From Paenibacillus sp. FSL M7-0420 (GTDB taxonomy: Bacteria > Bacillota > Bacilli > Paenibacillales > Paenibacillaceae), in the NCBI RefSeq assembly GCF_038002345.1, contig NZ_JBBOCJ010000001.1:1860001-1924000 (forward strand): a DNA stretch of 64,000 nt, read 5' to 3'. This document shows, one piece after another, positions 17,083-25,662 of the stretch. How positions within the stretch are numbered: the first letter of the stretch is position 1; every line of letters starts with the position of its first letter. The notes beneath the pieces are model-generated. The model had not been told where the DNA came from and ran no database searches. It was given only the letters and a program-made list of their open reading frames with translations. Made by a program: the position numbers and the translations under genes.

Positions 17083-17883
17083 ATGCAGGAGCAGATGTCG
17101 CGTGCGAATAAGGCGGCTTGGGAGACGAAAGCGTATCAGGCTTGGACACAGTACCATGGTTCACCTGAGGAGCTTGCAGTGCGGCTGCAGCAGGACCCCG
17201 CACATACGCTGCGGTATTGGCTCAAGTACACGGGCGATCCGTCAGGCTTGAAGGTGCTGAATCTGCTCGGCTCTCACGGCAGGAAGGCCATTTGCTTCGC
17301 TGTGCTGGGAGCAGAGGTCACCGTTGTGGATATTTCTGAAGAGAACCGTTTATATGCCTGCGAGGTAGCGGAAGCAGCGGGAGTGAAGCTGGATTACATC
17401 TGTGCAGACGTCATGAATATCCCCGATGAAGAAGCTTTGGGAACGTTCGACGTAGTGCTGATGGAGTTTGGTATTTTACATTATTTCACTGATTTGAATG
17501 CGGTGTTTGCCTTGGTCCGCAGACGGCTGAAGGCAGACGGACGACTCCTGCTAACCGACTTCCACCCGTTCGCCAGGGCATGGCTGACCACGAAGACGCT
17601 TCAGCATCCCACCGGTAATTATTTTGACGATACGCTTAGAGAAGGTGAAGTTGCATTCGCCAAGCTGCTTCCTGAAGAGGAGCGCTCCGGCCTAGGACAA
17701 GTGGTGGTGCGGAGCTGGACGCTGGGGGATATCCTGACCTCTGTCGCTTCGCAAGGGTTATATATCCGTACCTTCGAAGAAATCAAGAGTGCCGAGCACC
17801 CGGGATTCCCCGAGTTCTACACGCTGGTTGCCGATGCTGTTGAGGGTCCGCTGAGCCCGTTATATCCCGATACGACAACTTAA
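17083..17883 (+). CDS. Class I SAM-dependent methyltransferase
   Basis: A 266-residue protein with a Rossmann-fold methyltransferase core: motif I variant VLNLLGSHGRKAICFAVLGA near residue 58, the acidic strand-2 end VTVVDIS near 80, YICADVMNI near 105, and the motif IV region FDVVLMEFGILHYF near 122. A Gly-rich loop of the form LGSHGRK is seen in a group of uncharacterised Firmicute methyltransferases. GGGGGAG precedes the ATG. It is monocistronic, with its own promoter and a strong terminator. The acceptor molecule is not predictable. Confidence 0.82.
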   Translation: MQEQMSRANKAAWETKAYQAWTQYHGSPEELAVRLQQDPAHTLRYWLKYTGDPSGLKVLNLLGSHGRKAICFAVLGAEVTVVDISEENRLYACEVAEAAGVKLDYICADVMNIPDEEALGTFDVVLMEFGILHYFTDLNAVFALVRRRLKADGRLLLTDFHPFARAWLTTKTLQHPTGNYFDDTLREGEVAFAKLLPEEERSGLGQVVVRSWTLGDILTSVASQGLYIRTFEEIKSAEHPGFPEFYTLVADAVEGPLSPLYPDTTT

Positions 17884-17903
17884 TTCAATCCCATACACAA
17901 GAA

Positions 17904-17940
17904 AAACAGCAGGTCCCCTCGGAGGGCCTGCTGTTTCTTG
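17904..17940 (+). terminator. Terminator of the methyltransferase gene
   Basis: AAACAGCAGG pairs with CCTGCTGTTT across a short CCCTCGGAGGG inner stem, followed by TTTCTTG. It is nearly symmetric, so it may also act from the right. The repeat array begins 8 bases later. Confidence 0.8.
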
Positions 17941-17947
17941 TTGGCAG

Positions 17948-18229
17948 AATGTAATCGAAAAACCGATCACATTGCGCTACCGCGAGGCAAGTGAGCCCAA
18001 TGTAATCGAAAAACCGATCACATTACGCTACCGCGAGACAAGTGAGTCAAATGTAATCGAAAAACCGATCACATTGCGCTACCGCGAGGCAATTGAGCTA
18101 AATGTAATCGAAAAACCGATCACATTGTGCTACCGCGAGGCAAGTGAGCCAAATGTAATCGAAAAACCGATCACATTACGCTACCGCGAGGCGCGTAGTC
18201 CAAATGTAATCGAAAAACACTGCCTGACC
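17948..18229. repeat. 51-bp tandem array of a 26-bp imperfect palindrome (family A, array 1)
   Basis: Six copies of a core beginning AATGTAATCG start at 17948, 17999, 18050, 18101, 18152 and 18203, every 51 bases exactly. The full core ends CCGATCACATT, so its arms AATGTAATCG and CGATCACATT pair except at one position. The last copy lacks its right arm. The 25 bases between cores (GCGCTACCGCGAGGCAAGTG and flank) are also conserved within this array but differ from array 2. Because 51 is a multiple of 3, an 86-codon frame stays open through it by chance. Confidence 0.9.
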
Positions 18230-18256
18230 TGATGCCTGCTGCGGGGCTCACCCGCT

Positions 18257-19102
18257 CTAGCGCATATACATCAGACCCACCGTTGCAGGTCCGCAGTGAC
18301 TACCGATGACACAGCCGGCATGAATGACGGCGATCTCCTCAACACTGGTCTGCGCGCGCAGCGCGCTCTCCAGAATCTTGGCATCCTCTTCAGCCAGCGT
18401 ATGGGCAATAATGAGCAGCTCCTTGTCCATATTGGCGGCATTCGCCAGCGCATGGTGGAGCATCTGCTCCACGGCCTTCTCCTTCTTGCCGCGGATGCGG
18501 GCAACGGGGACAATGGCTCCGTCCACCAGCCGGAGGACCGGACGGATCTTCAGCAGGCTGCCGATAAAGTTCTGCATCCCAGAACAACGGCCGCCCATGT
18601 ATAAGTAGTCCAGCGTATCGACCACGAATTCCGATTCTACCCGGTTACGGGCTTCGGTAATCATTGCTGCGATGTTGGCAGCGCTCTCGCCTTTGGCTGC
18701 GGCACGTGCAGCCTTCATGACCAGCAACGCGATTCCGCCGCATAAGGTCTCAGAATCTACGACATGCACCCGGCCTTCGGGGAATTCACCCGCTGCCAGG
18801 AGTGCATTCTGATATGTAGAAGATAAAGAAGAGGACAGACTGATATAGACAATATCATGGCCGCTGCTGATCACCGGCTGGAACGCGGCGATGAAATCAG
18901 CAGGGGAAGGCGCAGCAGTCTTAGGCAGGGCGCCGCCTGCAGCAACGCGGCGGTAGACCTCTTCAGGGGTGATTTCGACCCCGTCCTTGAAGGTACCATC
19001 TCCAAAAACAACATATAACGGCACAATACCGATATCATATGTGTCCTTCCAGCCTTGCGGCAAATCGGAAGTGCTGTCTGAAAAGATTTTTACGATAGAC
19101 AT
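18257..19102 (-). CDS. DegV-family fatty-acid-binding protein
   Basis: A 281-residue DegV/FakB-type protein. These bind a fatty acid and present it to the FakA kinase for phospholipid synthesis. The family start IFSDSTSDLPQGW, the PKTAAPSPADF segment, YISLSSSLSSTYQNA and the C-terminal GSHCGPATVGLMY are present. The start at 19102 has AAGGAG 6 bases upstream; an extension to 19138 does not. No fakA-like gene is nearby. It converges on the methyltransferase gene across the repeat array. Confidence 0.9.
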   Translation of the reverse strand: MSIVKIFSDSTSDLPQGWKDTYDIGIVPLYVVFGDGTFKDGVEITPEEVYRRVAAGGALPKTAAPSPADFIAAFQPVISSGHDIVYISLSSSLSSTYQNALLAAGEFPEGRVHVVDSETLCGGIALLVMKAARAAAKGESAANIAAMITEARNRVESEFVVDTLDYLYMGGRCSGMQNFIGSLLKIRPVLRLVDGAIVPVARIRGKKEKAVEQMLHHALANAANMDKELLIIAHTLAEEDAKILESALRAQTSVEEIAVIHAGCVIGSHCGPATVGLMYMR

Positions 19103-19191
19103 GAATATCTCCTTCACCGTTCTTGGATGAGAATACACTAGATTAAGAAAACTATAATCTGTTTATTATACCAAGCTTGGGAAGAATCTCA

Positions 19192-19240
19192 AAACAAAAA
19201 AAACAGCTCCACCGTCCATACAGACAGGCGAAGCCGTTCC
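19192..19240 (-). terminator. Terminator of the AraC/GyrI regulator gene
   Basis: On the minus strand CGGCTTCGCCTGTC pairs with GGACGGTGGAGCTG, with several G-U pairs, and is followed by eight T residues. Confidence 0.6.
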
Positions 19241-19264
19241 CGCATTGCATGTAACCCTTGATTC

Positions 19265-20125
19265 TTATTTCTTCATCACCGGAATCCAGACTTCACACAC
19301 ATAATCCTCAGCTGACGTATCGCCGGGCGGGTATAGCTCAATCTCAGGTCCGCCGGTATGCTCATAGCCGGTTCCCGGGAACCATTCCTGATAGATCCGC
19401 TGCCAAACCCCTTGAATCGCATGCGGCAAAGCACCCTCGGACCGGAATACGGCCCAGCTGGCAGCCGGAATGACAGTGGTCTCATAACCTTGAGCATCTG
19501 TCTGCGGAGTACCTTCGACACCGATCCAATAGGTAAGCTGTTCCTTTTTCATATCCATATCCGTGCAGATGCCAAGCCATTCGCGGGAGGCACTAAGCTC
19601 AATCAGCTTGTCGGAAGTGCCGTCCTCATTGCATTCGTCCCAGAACTGCGGGATTCTGCGGAAATTCTCCCCGTCACGGGTAGTTACCTCCATTGATTTG
19701 CCGATAACGGTAAAAGCTGGTTTATCCACGATTTTGTAGTCCATATCCTGATCTCCCTTCAATGATAGGTGGAATGAGATGCGGGGGAAAGCTTTGAGCT
19801 GGACGCCAGACTTACGCGCTGCTGAAGGGGTAATCCCATGGGCTTTGCGGAACGCCTTGGCGAAGGACTCCGGCGAGTCATATCCGTATTTCAGCGCCAC
19901 ATCCAGTACACGGATATTGGATACCGCCAGCTCCTGGGCGGCCAGCGTCAATCTGCGTTTGCGGATATAGTCGGCTACCGTGAAGCCAGTCAGCATACTG
20001 AACATGCGCTGGAAGTGGAACGGTGAGACATAAGCTACCTCAGCCACATCCTCGATACGCAGAGTTTCAGTCATTTTCAGCTCCATATAGTCCAGTGCAT
20101 GCTTCATTCGAATCAGCCATTCCAA
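19265..20125 (-). CDS. AraC-type regulator with GyrI-like effector-binding domain
   Basis: A 286-residue regulator with an N-terminal AraC DNA-binding pair (LRIEDVAEVAYVSPFHFQRM near residue 22, then VLDVALKYGYDSPESFAKAF near 73) and a C-terminal GyrI-like ligand-binding domain (about 125-286, with a YWIGVE segment and a closing EVWIPV strand). This domain order is found in Rob/SoxS-like regulators that respond to small hydrophobic molecules. The start is taken as TTG 20125 behind AAGGAGATGGGGAG; an ATG at 20107 is the alternative. No neighbouring target gene is obvious. Confidence 0.85.
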   Translation of the reverse strand: MEWLIRMKHALDYMELKMTETLRIEDVAEVAYVSPFHFQRMFSMLTGFTVADYIRKRRLTLAAQELAVSNIRVLDVALKYGYDSPESFAKAFRKAHGITPSAARKSGVQLKAFPRISFHLSLKGDQDMDYKIVDKPAFTVIGKSMEVTTRDGENFRRIPQFWDECNEDGTSDKLIELSASREWLGICTDMDMKKEQLTYWIGVEGTPQTDAQGYETTVIPAASWAVFRSEGALPHAIQGVWQRIYQEWFPGTGYEHTGGPEIELYPPGDTSAEDYVCEVWIPVMKK

Positions 20126-20264
20126 AGCTCCCCATCTCCTTCTGAGTTCATCCTAACATGCCACCGCACAGATGTTCCTGTTATTCTCTGCTCATTAATG
20201 ACAGGTCATGCGTTCTATCCACCTATGATGTCATATTCGAAGGGATTTGTCAGCTTTCGTTACG

Positions 20265-21950
20265 CTACCCGATCCGGCAGACTCTGGCCTCGTAAGGGCG
20301 GAGGGTGCTGCGGTCCATGGCTGCGGGCTCCTCCGGATAATTGCTGATGATCGTTCCGGTGACGGCGTTCAGTTCATCTGTAAGCTCTACAGTCTGCGGG
20401 GTATCACCGAAATTGAGCAGGATGAGCCACTTTTCATCGTCCAAGGTGCGGGTATAGGCATAGATATATTCATGCTCCGGCAGCAGCAGCTCATACTCGC
20501 CATAGACCATAATGGGATGCTGCTTACGCAGACGAATCAATTCCTGATAATAGTAAAATACAGAGTCCGGATCAGCCAGCGCCTGCTCCACATTAATCTC
20601 GGTGTAGCGCGGATTGAGCTTCAGCCACGGGGTTCCGGTGGTGAAGCCGGCGTTGCTTGAGGCATTCCACTGCATCGGGGTGCGGGCATTGTCGCGGCCT
20701 TTGGAATGAATCGCCTGGAGAATGGTGTCGTGGTCTGTGCCGCCTTCGGTCACCTTTTCCCGGTACATATTGAGAATCTCGATATCCTTATAATCCTCCA
20801 GCGCGGGGAACTTCACATTGGTCATGCCAATTTCCTCACCCTGATAGATGTAAGGCGTGCCTTTGAGCGTGTGCAGCAGGGTAGCCAGCATTTTGGCCGA
20901 TTGTACGCGGTACTTGCCGTCATCTCCGAACCGTGAGACCATCCGCGGCTGATCGTGGTTGTTGAGATATAGACTGTTCCAGCCCTTGTCTGCAAGCCCC
21001 ACCTGCCATTTATGCAAAATATCCCGCAGCCCCTTCAGCGTCCACGACACCACATTCCATTTGCCGCCCGGGCCGGAATCTACGTCCATATGCTCGAACT
21101 GGAACACCATTTGCAGCTCATGGCGGTCTTCGTCTGTATAGAGAATGGCATCCTCTACGGTGGCTCCCGGCGTCTCCCCGACAGTCATTACGTCGTATTT
21201 GGAGAGAACTTCACGGTTCATCTCCTGCAGATACTCATGAACCCTGGGTCCATTCATATAGTATTCGCCGCCGCCAGCAAGCTCGCCCGGGGCCAGGTCC
21301 TCATGCTGGACGGAAGGCAGGCCTTCCACCTTGGAAATCAGGTTAATGACATCCATCCGCAGCCCGTCCACACCCTTGTCGAGCCAGAAGGCCATCATCT
21401 TGTAGAGCGCCTCCCGCAGCCGGGGGTTCTCCCAGTTCAGATCCGGCTGCTTGCGCGAGAACAGGTGGAGATAATATTCACCGGTAGTCTCATCCTGCTC
21501 CCAGGCCGGGCCGCTGAAGATGGAGCTCCAGTTGTTCGGCAGCGCGCCATCTGGTCCGCCCGGACGCCAGATGTAATAATCGCGGTAGGGATTATCCTTG
21601 GAGGAACGGGATTCTACGAACCAGACATGCTCGTCCGAGGAATGGTTAATGACGAGGTCCATCATCAGCTTGATGCCGCGTTCATGCAGTCCGGCGAGCA
21701 ACTCCTCCCAGTCCCGCAATGTGCCGAACTCATCCATAATATCCTCGTAGTCGCTGATGTCATAACCGTTGTCATCGTTCGGTGATTTGTAGACCGGTGA
21801 CAGCCAGACGACAGTAACGCCCAGCTTCTGCAGATAATCCAGCCGGGCGAGGATGCCCTGCAGGTCGCCGATACCGTCTCCGTTGCTGTCCTGGAAGCTG
21901 CGCGGGTAGATCTGGTAGACTACGGCTTCTTTCCAAAAGGTTCTTTTCAT
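20265..21950 (-). CDS. malL: Oligo-1,6-glucosidase / alpha-glucosidase (GH13)
   Basis: A 561-residue GH13 enzyme of the oligo-1,6-glucosidase/sucrase-isomaltase-like group. The four conserved regions are DLVINHSSDEH, GLRMDVINLISK (nucleophile Asp near residue 199), VGETPGA (acid Glu near 255) and NNHDQPR (Asp near 325). The valine after the nucleophile aspartate (MDV) is the feature linked in this subfamily with alpha-1,6 activity. No signal peptide, so it is cytoplasmic. AAAGGAG precedes the ATG. It probably trims isomalto-, panose- or malto-oligosaccharides imported by the ABC system. Trehalose-6-phosphate hydrolase is a less likely alternative. Confidence 0.88.
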   Translation of the reverse strand: MKRTFWKEAVVYQIYPRSFQDSNGDGIGDLQGILARLDYLQKLGVTVVWLSPVYKSPNDDNGYDISDYEDIMDEFGTLRDWEELLAGLHERGIKLMMDLVINHSSDEHVWFVESRSSKDNPYRDYYIWRPGGPDGALPNNWSSIFSGPAWEQDETTGEYYLHLFSRKQPDLNWENPRLREALYKMMAFWLDKGVDGLRMDVINLISKVEGLPSVQHEDLAPGELAGGGEYYMNGPRVHEYLQEMNREVLSKYDVMTVGETPGATVEDAILYTDEDRHELQMVFQFEHMDVDSGPGGKWNVVSWTLKGLRDILHKWQVGLADKGWNSLYLNNHDQPRMVSRFGDDGKYRVQSAKMLATLLHTLKGTPYIYQGEEIGMTNVKFPALEDYKDIEILNMYREKVTEGGTDHDTILQAIHSKGRDNARTPMQWNASSNAGFTTGTPWLKLNPRYTEINVEQALADPDSVFYYYQELIRLRKQHPIMVYGEYELLLPEHEYIYAYTRTLDDEKWLILLNFGDTPQTVELTDELNAVTGTIISNYPEEPAAMDRSTLRPYEARVCRIG

Positions 21951-22013
21951 TAATGTAGCTCCTTTACCATGGTATATTAGGTTTATAGGTTACAAGGGAA
22001 TGGAGGGATTGGA

Positions 22014-22721
22014 TTGTCAATCCAAGCGGTTCTTTTTGATTTGGATGGAACATTGCTGGACCGGGATACATCTCTGTTAAAGTTCGTACAAGATCAATAC
22101 AGGCGTTACCCGGAGCTTCAGATTGTTGATCATGATTTGTTTGTTCAGCGCTTTATCGAACTTGATAATCACGGTTACCTATGGAAGGACAAAGTGTATC
22201 AACAGATCCTACAAGAGTTCTCTATTTCGAAGCTGGACTGGAGCTTGCTATTGGATGATTACTTATACAACTTCCAGCAACACTGCACAGGTTTCCCGAA
22301 TTTATTAAGTATGCTTACTGAACTGAAGAATCATGATCTGAAGATTGCGTTAATCTCGAACGGTTATGGTCAATTTCAATACGATAATTTCAAGGCCTTG
22401 AACATCGGGCATTTATTCGACGAGGTGCTTATCTCCGAATGGGAGGGACTGCGCAAGCCAGATCCGGCTATTTTCCATCGTGCATTAACAAGATTAGGTG
22501 TAGATGCGGGCAATGCTCTTTTTGTTGGCGATCATCCGGATAACGATATTCGGGCAAGCCGCGAAGCGGGAATGAAGGCTGTCTGGAAACGGAATGATCC
22601 GTTTGTCACAGTGGCTGAAGCAGATGCTGTTATTGATGATTTGGGAGAATTAGTAGATCTCTTATTGAAAAAAGCCCCGAAGAAGCTAAATATCTTCGGG
22701 GCTGATAAGCTTACACCGTAA
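22014..22721 (+). CDS. HAD-family phosphatase
   Basis: A 235-residue haloacid-dehalogenase-like hydrolase: motif I FDLDGTLLDRD with two catalytic aspartates, an alpha-helical cap (about 18-90), motif II ALISNGYG, motif III KPDPAIFHRAL and motif IV VGDHPDNDIRASREAG. It starts at TTG with GGAGGG upstream. The last ~15 residues (KKAPKKLNIFGADKLTP) are encoded by the hairpin that terminates the convergent maltose phosphorylase gene, and the two coding regions overlap by 11 bases. The substrate may be a sugar phosphate, given the neighbours. That is a guess. Confidence 0.85.
   Translation: MSIQAVLFDLDGTLLDRDTSLLKFVQDQYRRYPELQIVDHDLFVQRFIELDNHGYLWKDKVYQQILQEFSISKLDWSLLLDDYLYNFQQHCTGFPNLLSMLTELKNHDLKIALISNGYGQFQYDNFKALNIGHLFDEVLISEWEGLRKPDPAIFHRALTRLGVDAGNALFVGDHPDNDIRASREAGMKAVWKRNDPFVTVAEADAVIDDLGELVDLLLKKAPKKLNIFGADKLTP
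22667..22703 (-). terminator. Terminator of maltose phosphorylase, embedded in the HAD coding region
   Basis: AGCCCCGAAGA (22673-22683) and TCTTCGGGGCT (22693-22703) form a perfect 11-bp stem with a 9-base loop. On the minus strand it is followed by six T residues. It lies wholly inside the 3' end of the convergent HAD gene. Confidence 0.9.
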
Positions 22722-25029
22722 CAGAAGTGCCCCCGGCGCTGACAGTGCCCAGTCCGTTCACCGTATACTCCTTGCCGTGAATGGTGAGGGAGGCTGGAAC
22801 CTCGGTTTCGTTGCTGACGGTAACCTGTGCATCGGTCACGGTCACTTTTAGCCGGGAGCCGCGGAACATGATTTTGAACGAATAGGAGGTCCAGTGTCCC
22901 GGGTTAGACGGGTTCAGAACCAGCCGGTCGTTCAGCACGCGAAGTCCGCCGAAGCCATGAACAACGGACATCCATGTACCCGCCATGCTGGTGGTATGGC
23001 AGCCGTCCTCCGTATCGTTATTGTAATTGTCGAGATCTAGGCGTGAGGTCCGCAGGTACATCTCATACGCCTTCTCCTTGTAGCCCAGCTCACTGGCCAG
23101 AATGGAATGGATGCAAGGGGAGAGGGAGGACTCATGCACGGTGATCGGCTCGTAAAAGTCGAAGTTGCGCTTCTTGGTCTCCAGATCATAGCGGTCGCCG
23201 AGGAAGTAGAGTCCCTGAAGCACATCTGCCTGTTTGATGAAGCATGAGCGCAGAATCCGGTCCCATGACCATTTCTGGTTCAGCGGCAGGTTCTCCGGCA
23301 GCACATCCTTGACCTGAATGATCTCCTTGTCAAGAAAGCCGTCCTGCTGGAGGAAGATACCGCGTTCCTCGTCAGCCGGATAGTACATTTTGGCGATAAT
23401 CTCACTCCACTTGGCCGTTTCGCTCTCCAGCAGCTCCAGCTTGTCGGCCAGCTCAGCGTAACGCGAAGCCTCATTCTCCTGCACATAGGCCAGAGCCTCA
23501 AGCGTGTATTCCATCGTCCAGGCGGCCATCCGGTTCGTGTACCAGTTGTTATTGACGTTATTCTCGTATTCATTCGGGCCGGTGACGCCCAGCATCACGT
23601 ATTTGTCCTTATGCGCCACATAGTTCACACGCTCCTCCCAAAAGCGCGCAATCTCCACCAGCACCTCCAGGCCGTATTGGCCCAGATAAGCCTTGTCGCC
23701 GGTATAATTCACATAGTTATAAATAGCATAGGCAATCGCGCCGTTGCGGTGAATCTCCTCGAAAGTAATCTCCCACTCGTTGTGGCATTCCTCGCCGTTC
23801 ATTGTGACCATCGGGTAGAGCGCGCCTTTGCCGTAGCCGAGCTTGCGGGCGTTCTCCTTGGCCTTCTCCAGATGCTTGTAGCGGTAGATCAGCAGATTGC
23901 GGGCAATCGCGGAGTCGGCGGTACTGAGATAGAACGGCACACAATAAGCTTCCGTATCCCAGTAGGTGCTGCCGCCGTATTTTTCCCCGGTGAAGCCCTT
24001 CGGTCCGATGTTGAGCCGGTCATCCTCGCCCGTATACGTCTGATTCAGCTGGAAAATATTGAACCGGATCGCCTGCTGCGCCGACACATCGCCTTCAATA
24101 ATAATGTCGCTCTCTTTCCACTTGTCGCCCCAAGCCGCAGCCTGTTCCGCCAAAAGCGCCACAAAACCCGCCTCCCGCGCACTCTGAAGTGCAGCCGATG
24201 CGGCATCCACCAGTTGGCCCAGCCCGTAATTGCGGGAGGTGACATTCGCAGCATACTTATAAATAACCAGCTGATCGCCGGATTGTACCGGAACGTTCAC
24301 TGTACTGCCCACATATTTGTCCTGCTCCAGCACCTCTGCTTCGGCCGCAACCGGCTCCCCATTCAGCAGAATGTCGAAGACGAAGGCGGAGGTGACATGG
24401 AAATCAAGCTTTTTGGTCTTCAGGGTCAAATGTCCGCCTTCCGGTCCTGCCTTCTTCTCCACTTCGTTCCAGAACTTCTCGTCATAGTTGGCATCCTTGT
24501 TCTTGATATCGCCATCCAGGTAGGGGGTTACGGTAATATTCCCTGCAAAATTGAGCGGAGTGAGCGAATAGCGGATTGCCCCGATCTCCTGACGGACCAT
24601 ACTGACGATGCGGATGCTCTCTACCTTGACTTCTTTGCCGTCCTGGGTGGTTGCGGTGAAGCTGCGGGAGAGCGTGCCTTCCTTCATATTAAGTACCCGG
24701 CGGAACTCACTGACTGTACAATTGGCCAGGTCGAGCGGTGTCCCGTCCAGCTCAATGTTAATTCCGATCCAGTTGGTGCTGTTCAGCACTTTGGCAAAAT
24801 ACTCCGGGTACCCGTTCTTCCACCAGCCGACCCGTGTCTTGTCAGGATAATAGACCCCGGCCATGTAGCTGCCTTGCAGGCTGTGCCCGCTGTACTGCTC
24901 CTCGAAGTTGGCTCTCCCGCCCATGTATCCGTTCCCGATACTAAATACGCTTTCGGATATTTCCTGGGTCTGCGGATCAAAGGACTCTTCGATGATGGAC
25001 CATTCGTTGATTGTTAAGTATTGTTTCAT
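22711..25029 (-). CDS. mapA: Maltose phosphorylase (GH65)
   Basis: A 772-residue GH65 phosphorylase. Maltose plus phosphate gives glucose plus beta-glucose-1-phosphate in the cytoplasm. The start MKQYLTINEWSIIEESFDP, the FSIGNGYMGGRANFEEQYSG block and the catalytic-acid region GVTGPNEYENNVNNNWYTN (Glu near residue 485) closely resemble Paenibacillus maltose phosphorylases as I recall them. AAAGGAG lies before the ATG. A beta-phosphoglucomutase gene upstream on the same strand supplies the next step. Kojibiose or trehalose phosphorylase would be the alternatives within GH65, but the N-terminal match favours maltose. Confidence 0.88.
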   Translation of the reverse strand: MKQYLTINEWSIIEESFDPQTQEISESVFSIGNGYMGGRANFEEQYSGHSLQGSYMAGVYYPDKTRVGWWKNGYPEYFAKVLNSTNWIGINIELDGTPLDLANCTVSEFRRVLNMKEGTLSRSFTATTQDGKEVKVESIRIVSMVRQEIGAIRYSLTPLNFAGNITVTPYLDGDIKNKDANYDEKFWNEVEKKAGPEGGHLTLKTKKLDFHVTSAFVFDILLNGEPVAAEAEVLEQDKYVGSTVNVPVQSGDQLVIYKYAANVTSRNYGLGQLVDAASAALQSAREAGFVALLAEQAAAWGDKWKESDIIIEGDVSAQQAIRFNIFQLNQTYTGEDDRLNIGPKGFTGEKYGGSTYWDTEAYCVPFYLSTADSAIARNLLIYRYKHLEKAKENARKLGYGKGALYPMVTMNGEECHNEWEITFEEIHRNGAIAYAIYNYVNYTGDKAYLGQYGLEVLVEIARFWEERVNYVAHKDKYVMLGVTGPNEYENNVNNNWYTNRMAAWTMEYTLEALAYVQENEASRYAELADKLELLESETAKWSEIIAKMYYPADEERGIFLQQDGFLDKEIIQVKDVLPENLPLNQKWSWDRILRSCFIKQADVLQGLYFLGDRYDLETKKRNFDFYEPITVHESSLSPCIHSILASELGYKEKAYEMYLRTSRLDLDNYNNDTEDGCHTTSMAGTWMSVVHGFGGLRVLNDRLVLNPSNPGHWTSYSFKIMFRGSRLKVTVTDAQVTVSNETEVPASLTIHGKEYTVNGLGTVSAGGTSVTV

Positions 25030-25113
25030 GATTTTGGCTCCTTTAAGGGGGGATGTGGATATAAAATGAACCGTATGCCTCAGTCTTGCCGGTACGTGCA
25101 GGCCGCTCCGAAT

Positions 25114-25221
25114 GCGAAAGGATGTTACGATCGCTGTTGTCCCCGGATGCCTTTATTCAAGCTATAAGGTAAACTTCCGGGGACAAAGGCGAACGCTGGC
25201 GCTTCTACACATTCCTTTCGC
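25114..25221. repeat. Nested inverted repeat, ~108 bp
   Basis: The outer arms GCGAAAGGATGT (25114) and ACATTCCTTTCGC (ending 25221) pair with one bulge. The inner arms TTGTCCCCGGA (25137-25147) and TCCGGGGACAA (25176-25186) pair perfectly. The centre has a weaker CCTT/AAGG pairing. It lies upstream of the maltose phosphorylase gene, in a gap of over 600 bases (25030-25662) that holds no gene. It could be a large hairpin in RNA, a cruciform or a small non-autonomous element. Confidence 0.65.
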
Positions 25222-25410
25222 TTTCTCCGCTGATCACGTACCTGTTGGATAACGCACACAGTTCTTTACTGAGGGTAGGGTAGAAGATGCAAGTGCAGCA
25301 TTCGCTCTGACTGATGAACTTGAACTGATGAACTGAACTAATAAGTGCATAGAGTAATTGACGCTTTCTGCACCCGGAGTAAAGCGCAGAGGTTAAGACT
25401 TAGAGTTAGT

Positions 25411-25586
25411 TGTATTCTGTGCATTTAAAAGGTGCGATTAGAGGGACTTGAGCCGTATAACTGTAGTCTGTACAACTAAATCTGCCCTAACGGGTCATAG
25501 CAGCCTAAAAGTGATTGCATAATTGTACAAAGTACAACTAAGCGGATGAACGGGGGGCTAATGGCTGAATAGTTGTACAAAGTGCA
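25411..25586. repeat. Four-core 13-bp phased repeat locus (family B)
   Basis: Cores lie at 25411 (TGTA-TTCTG-TGCA), 25462 (TGTA-GTCTG-TACA), 25524 (TGTA-CAAAG-TACA) and 25574 (TGTA-CAAAG-TGCA). Spacings are 51, 62 and 50. The first two have pyrimidine-rich centres and the last two the complementary purine-rich centres, so the set is two forward and two reversed copies. It lies between pgmB and mapA. Confidence 0.75.
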
Positions 25587-25662
25587 GTAAGGCTGTCCGG
25601 CCGACTAGAGATTCCGTTCAACGAAAGGTCTCGCGTTCCGGCTCCTGTACTGTTACTATTCG

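Noticed and set aside
17948..18229. CRISPR array
   Set aside because: The sequences between cores are conserved and not unique, there are no cas genes, and the core plus linker repeats as one 51-bp unit.
17972..18232. 86-codon gene of 17-residue repeats
   Set aside because: The frame stays open only because the DNA unit is 51 bases. There is no ribosome site, and the palindromic cores explain the sequence.
23611..25017. Long plus-strand frame opposite maltose phosphorylase
   Set aside because: Antisense shadow. The minus-strand GH65 protein has all family motifs.
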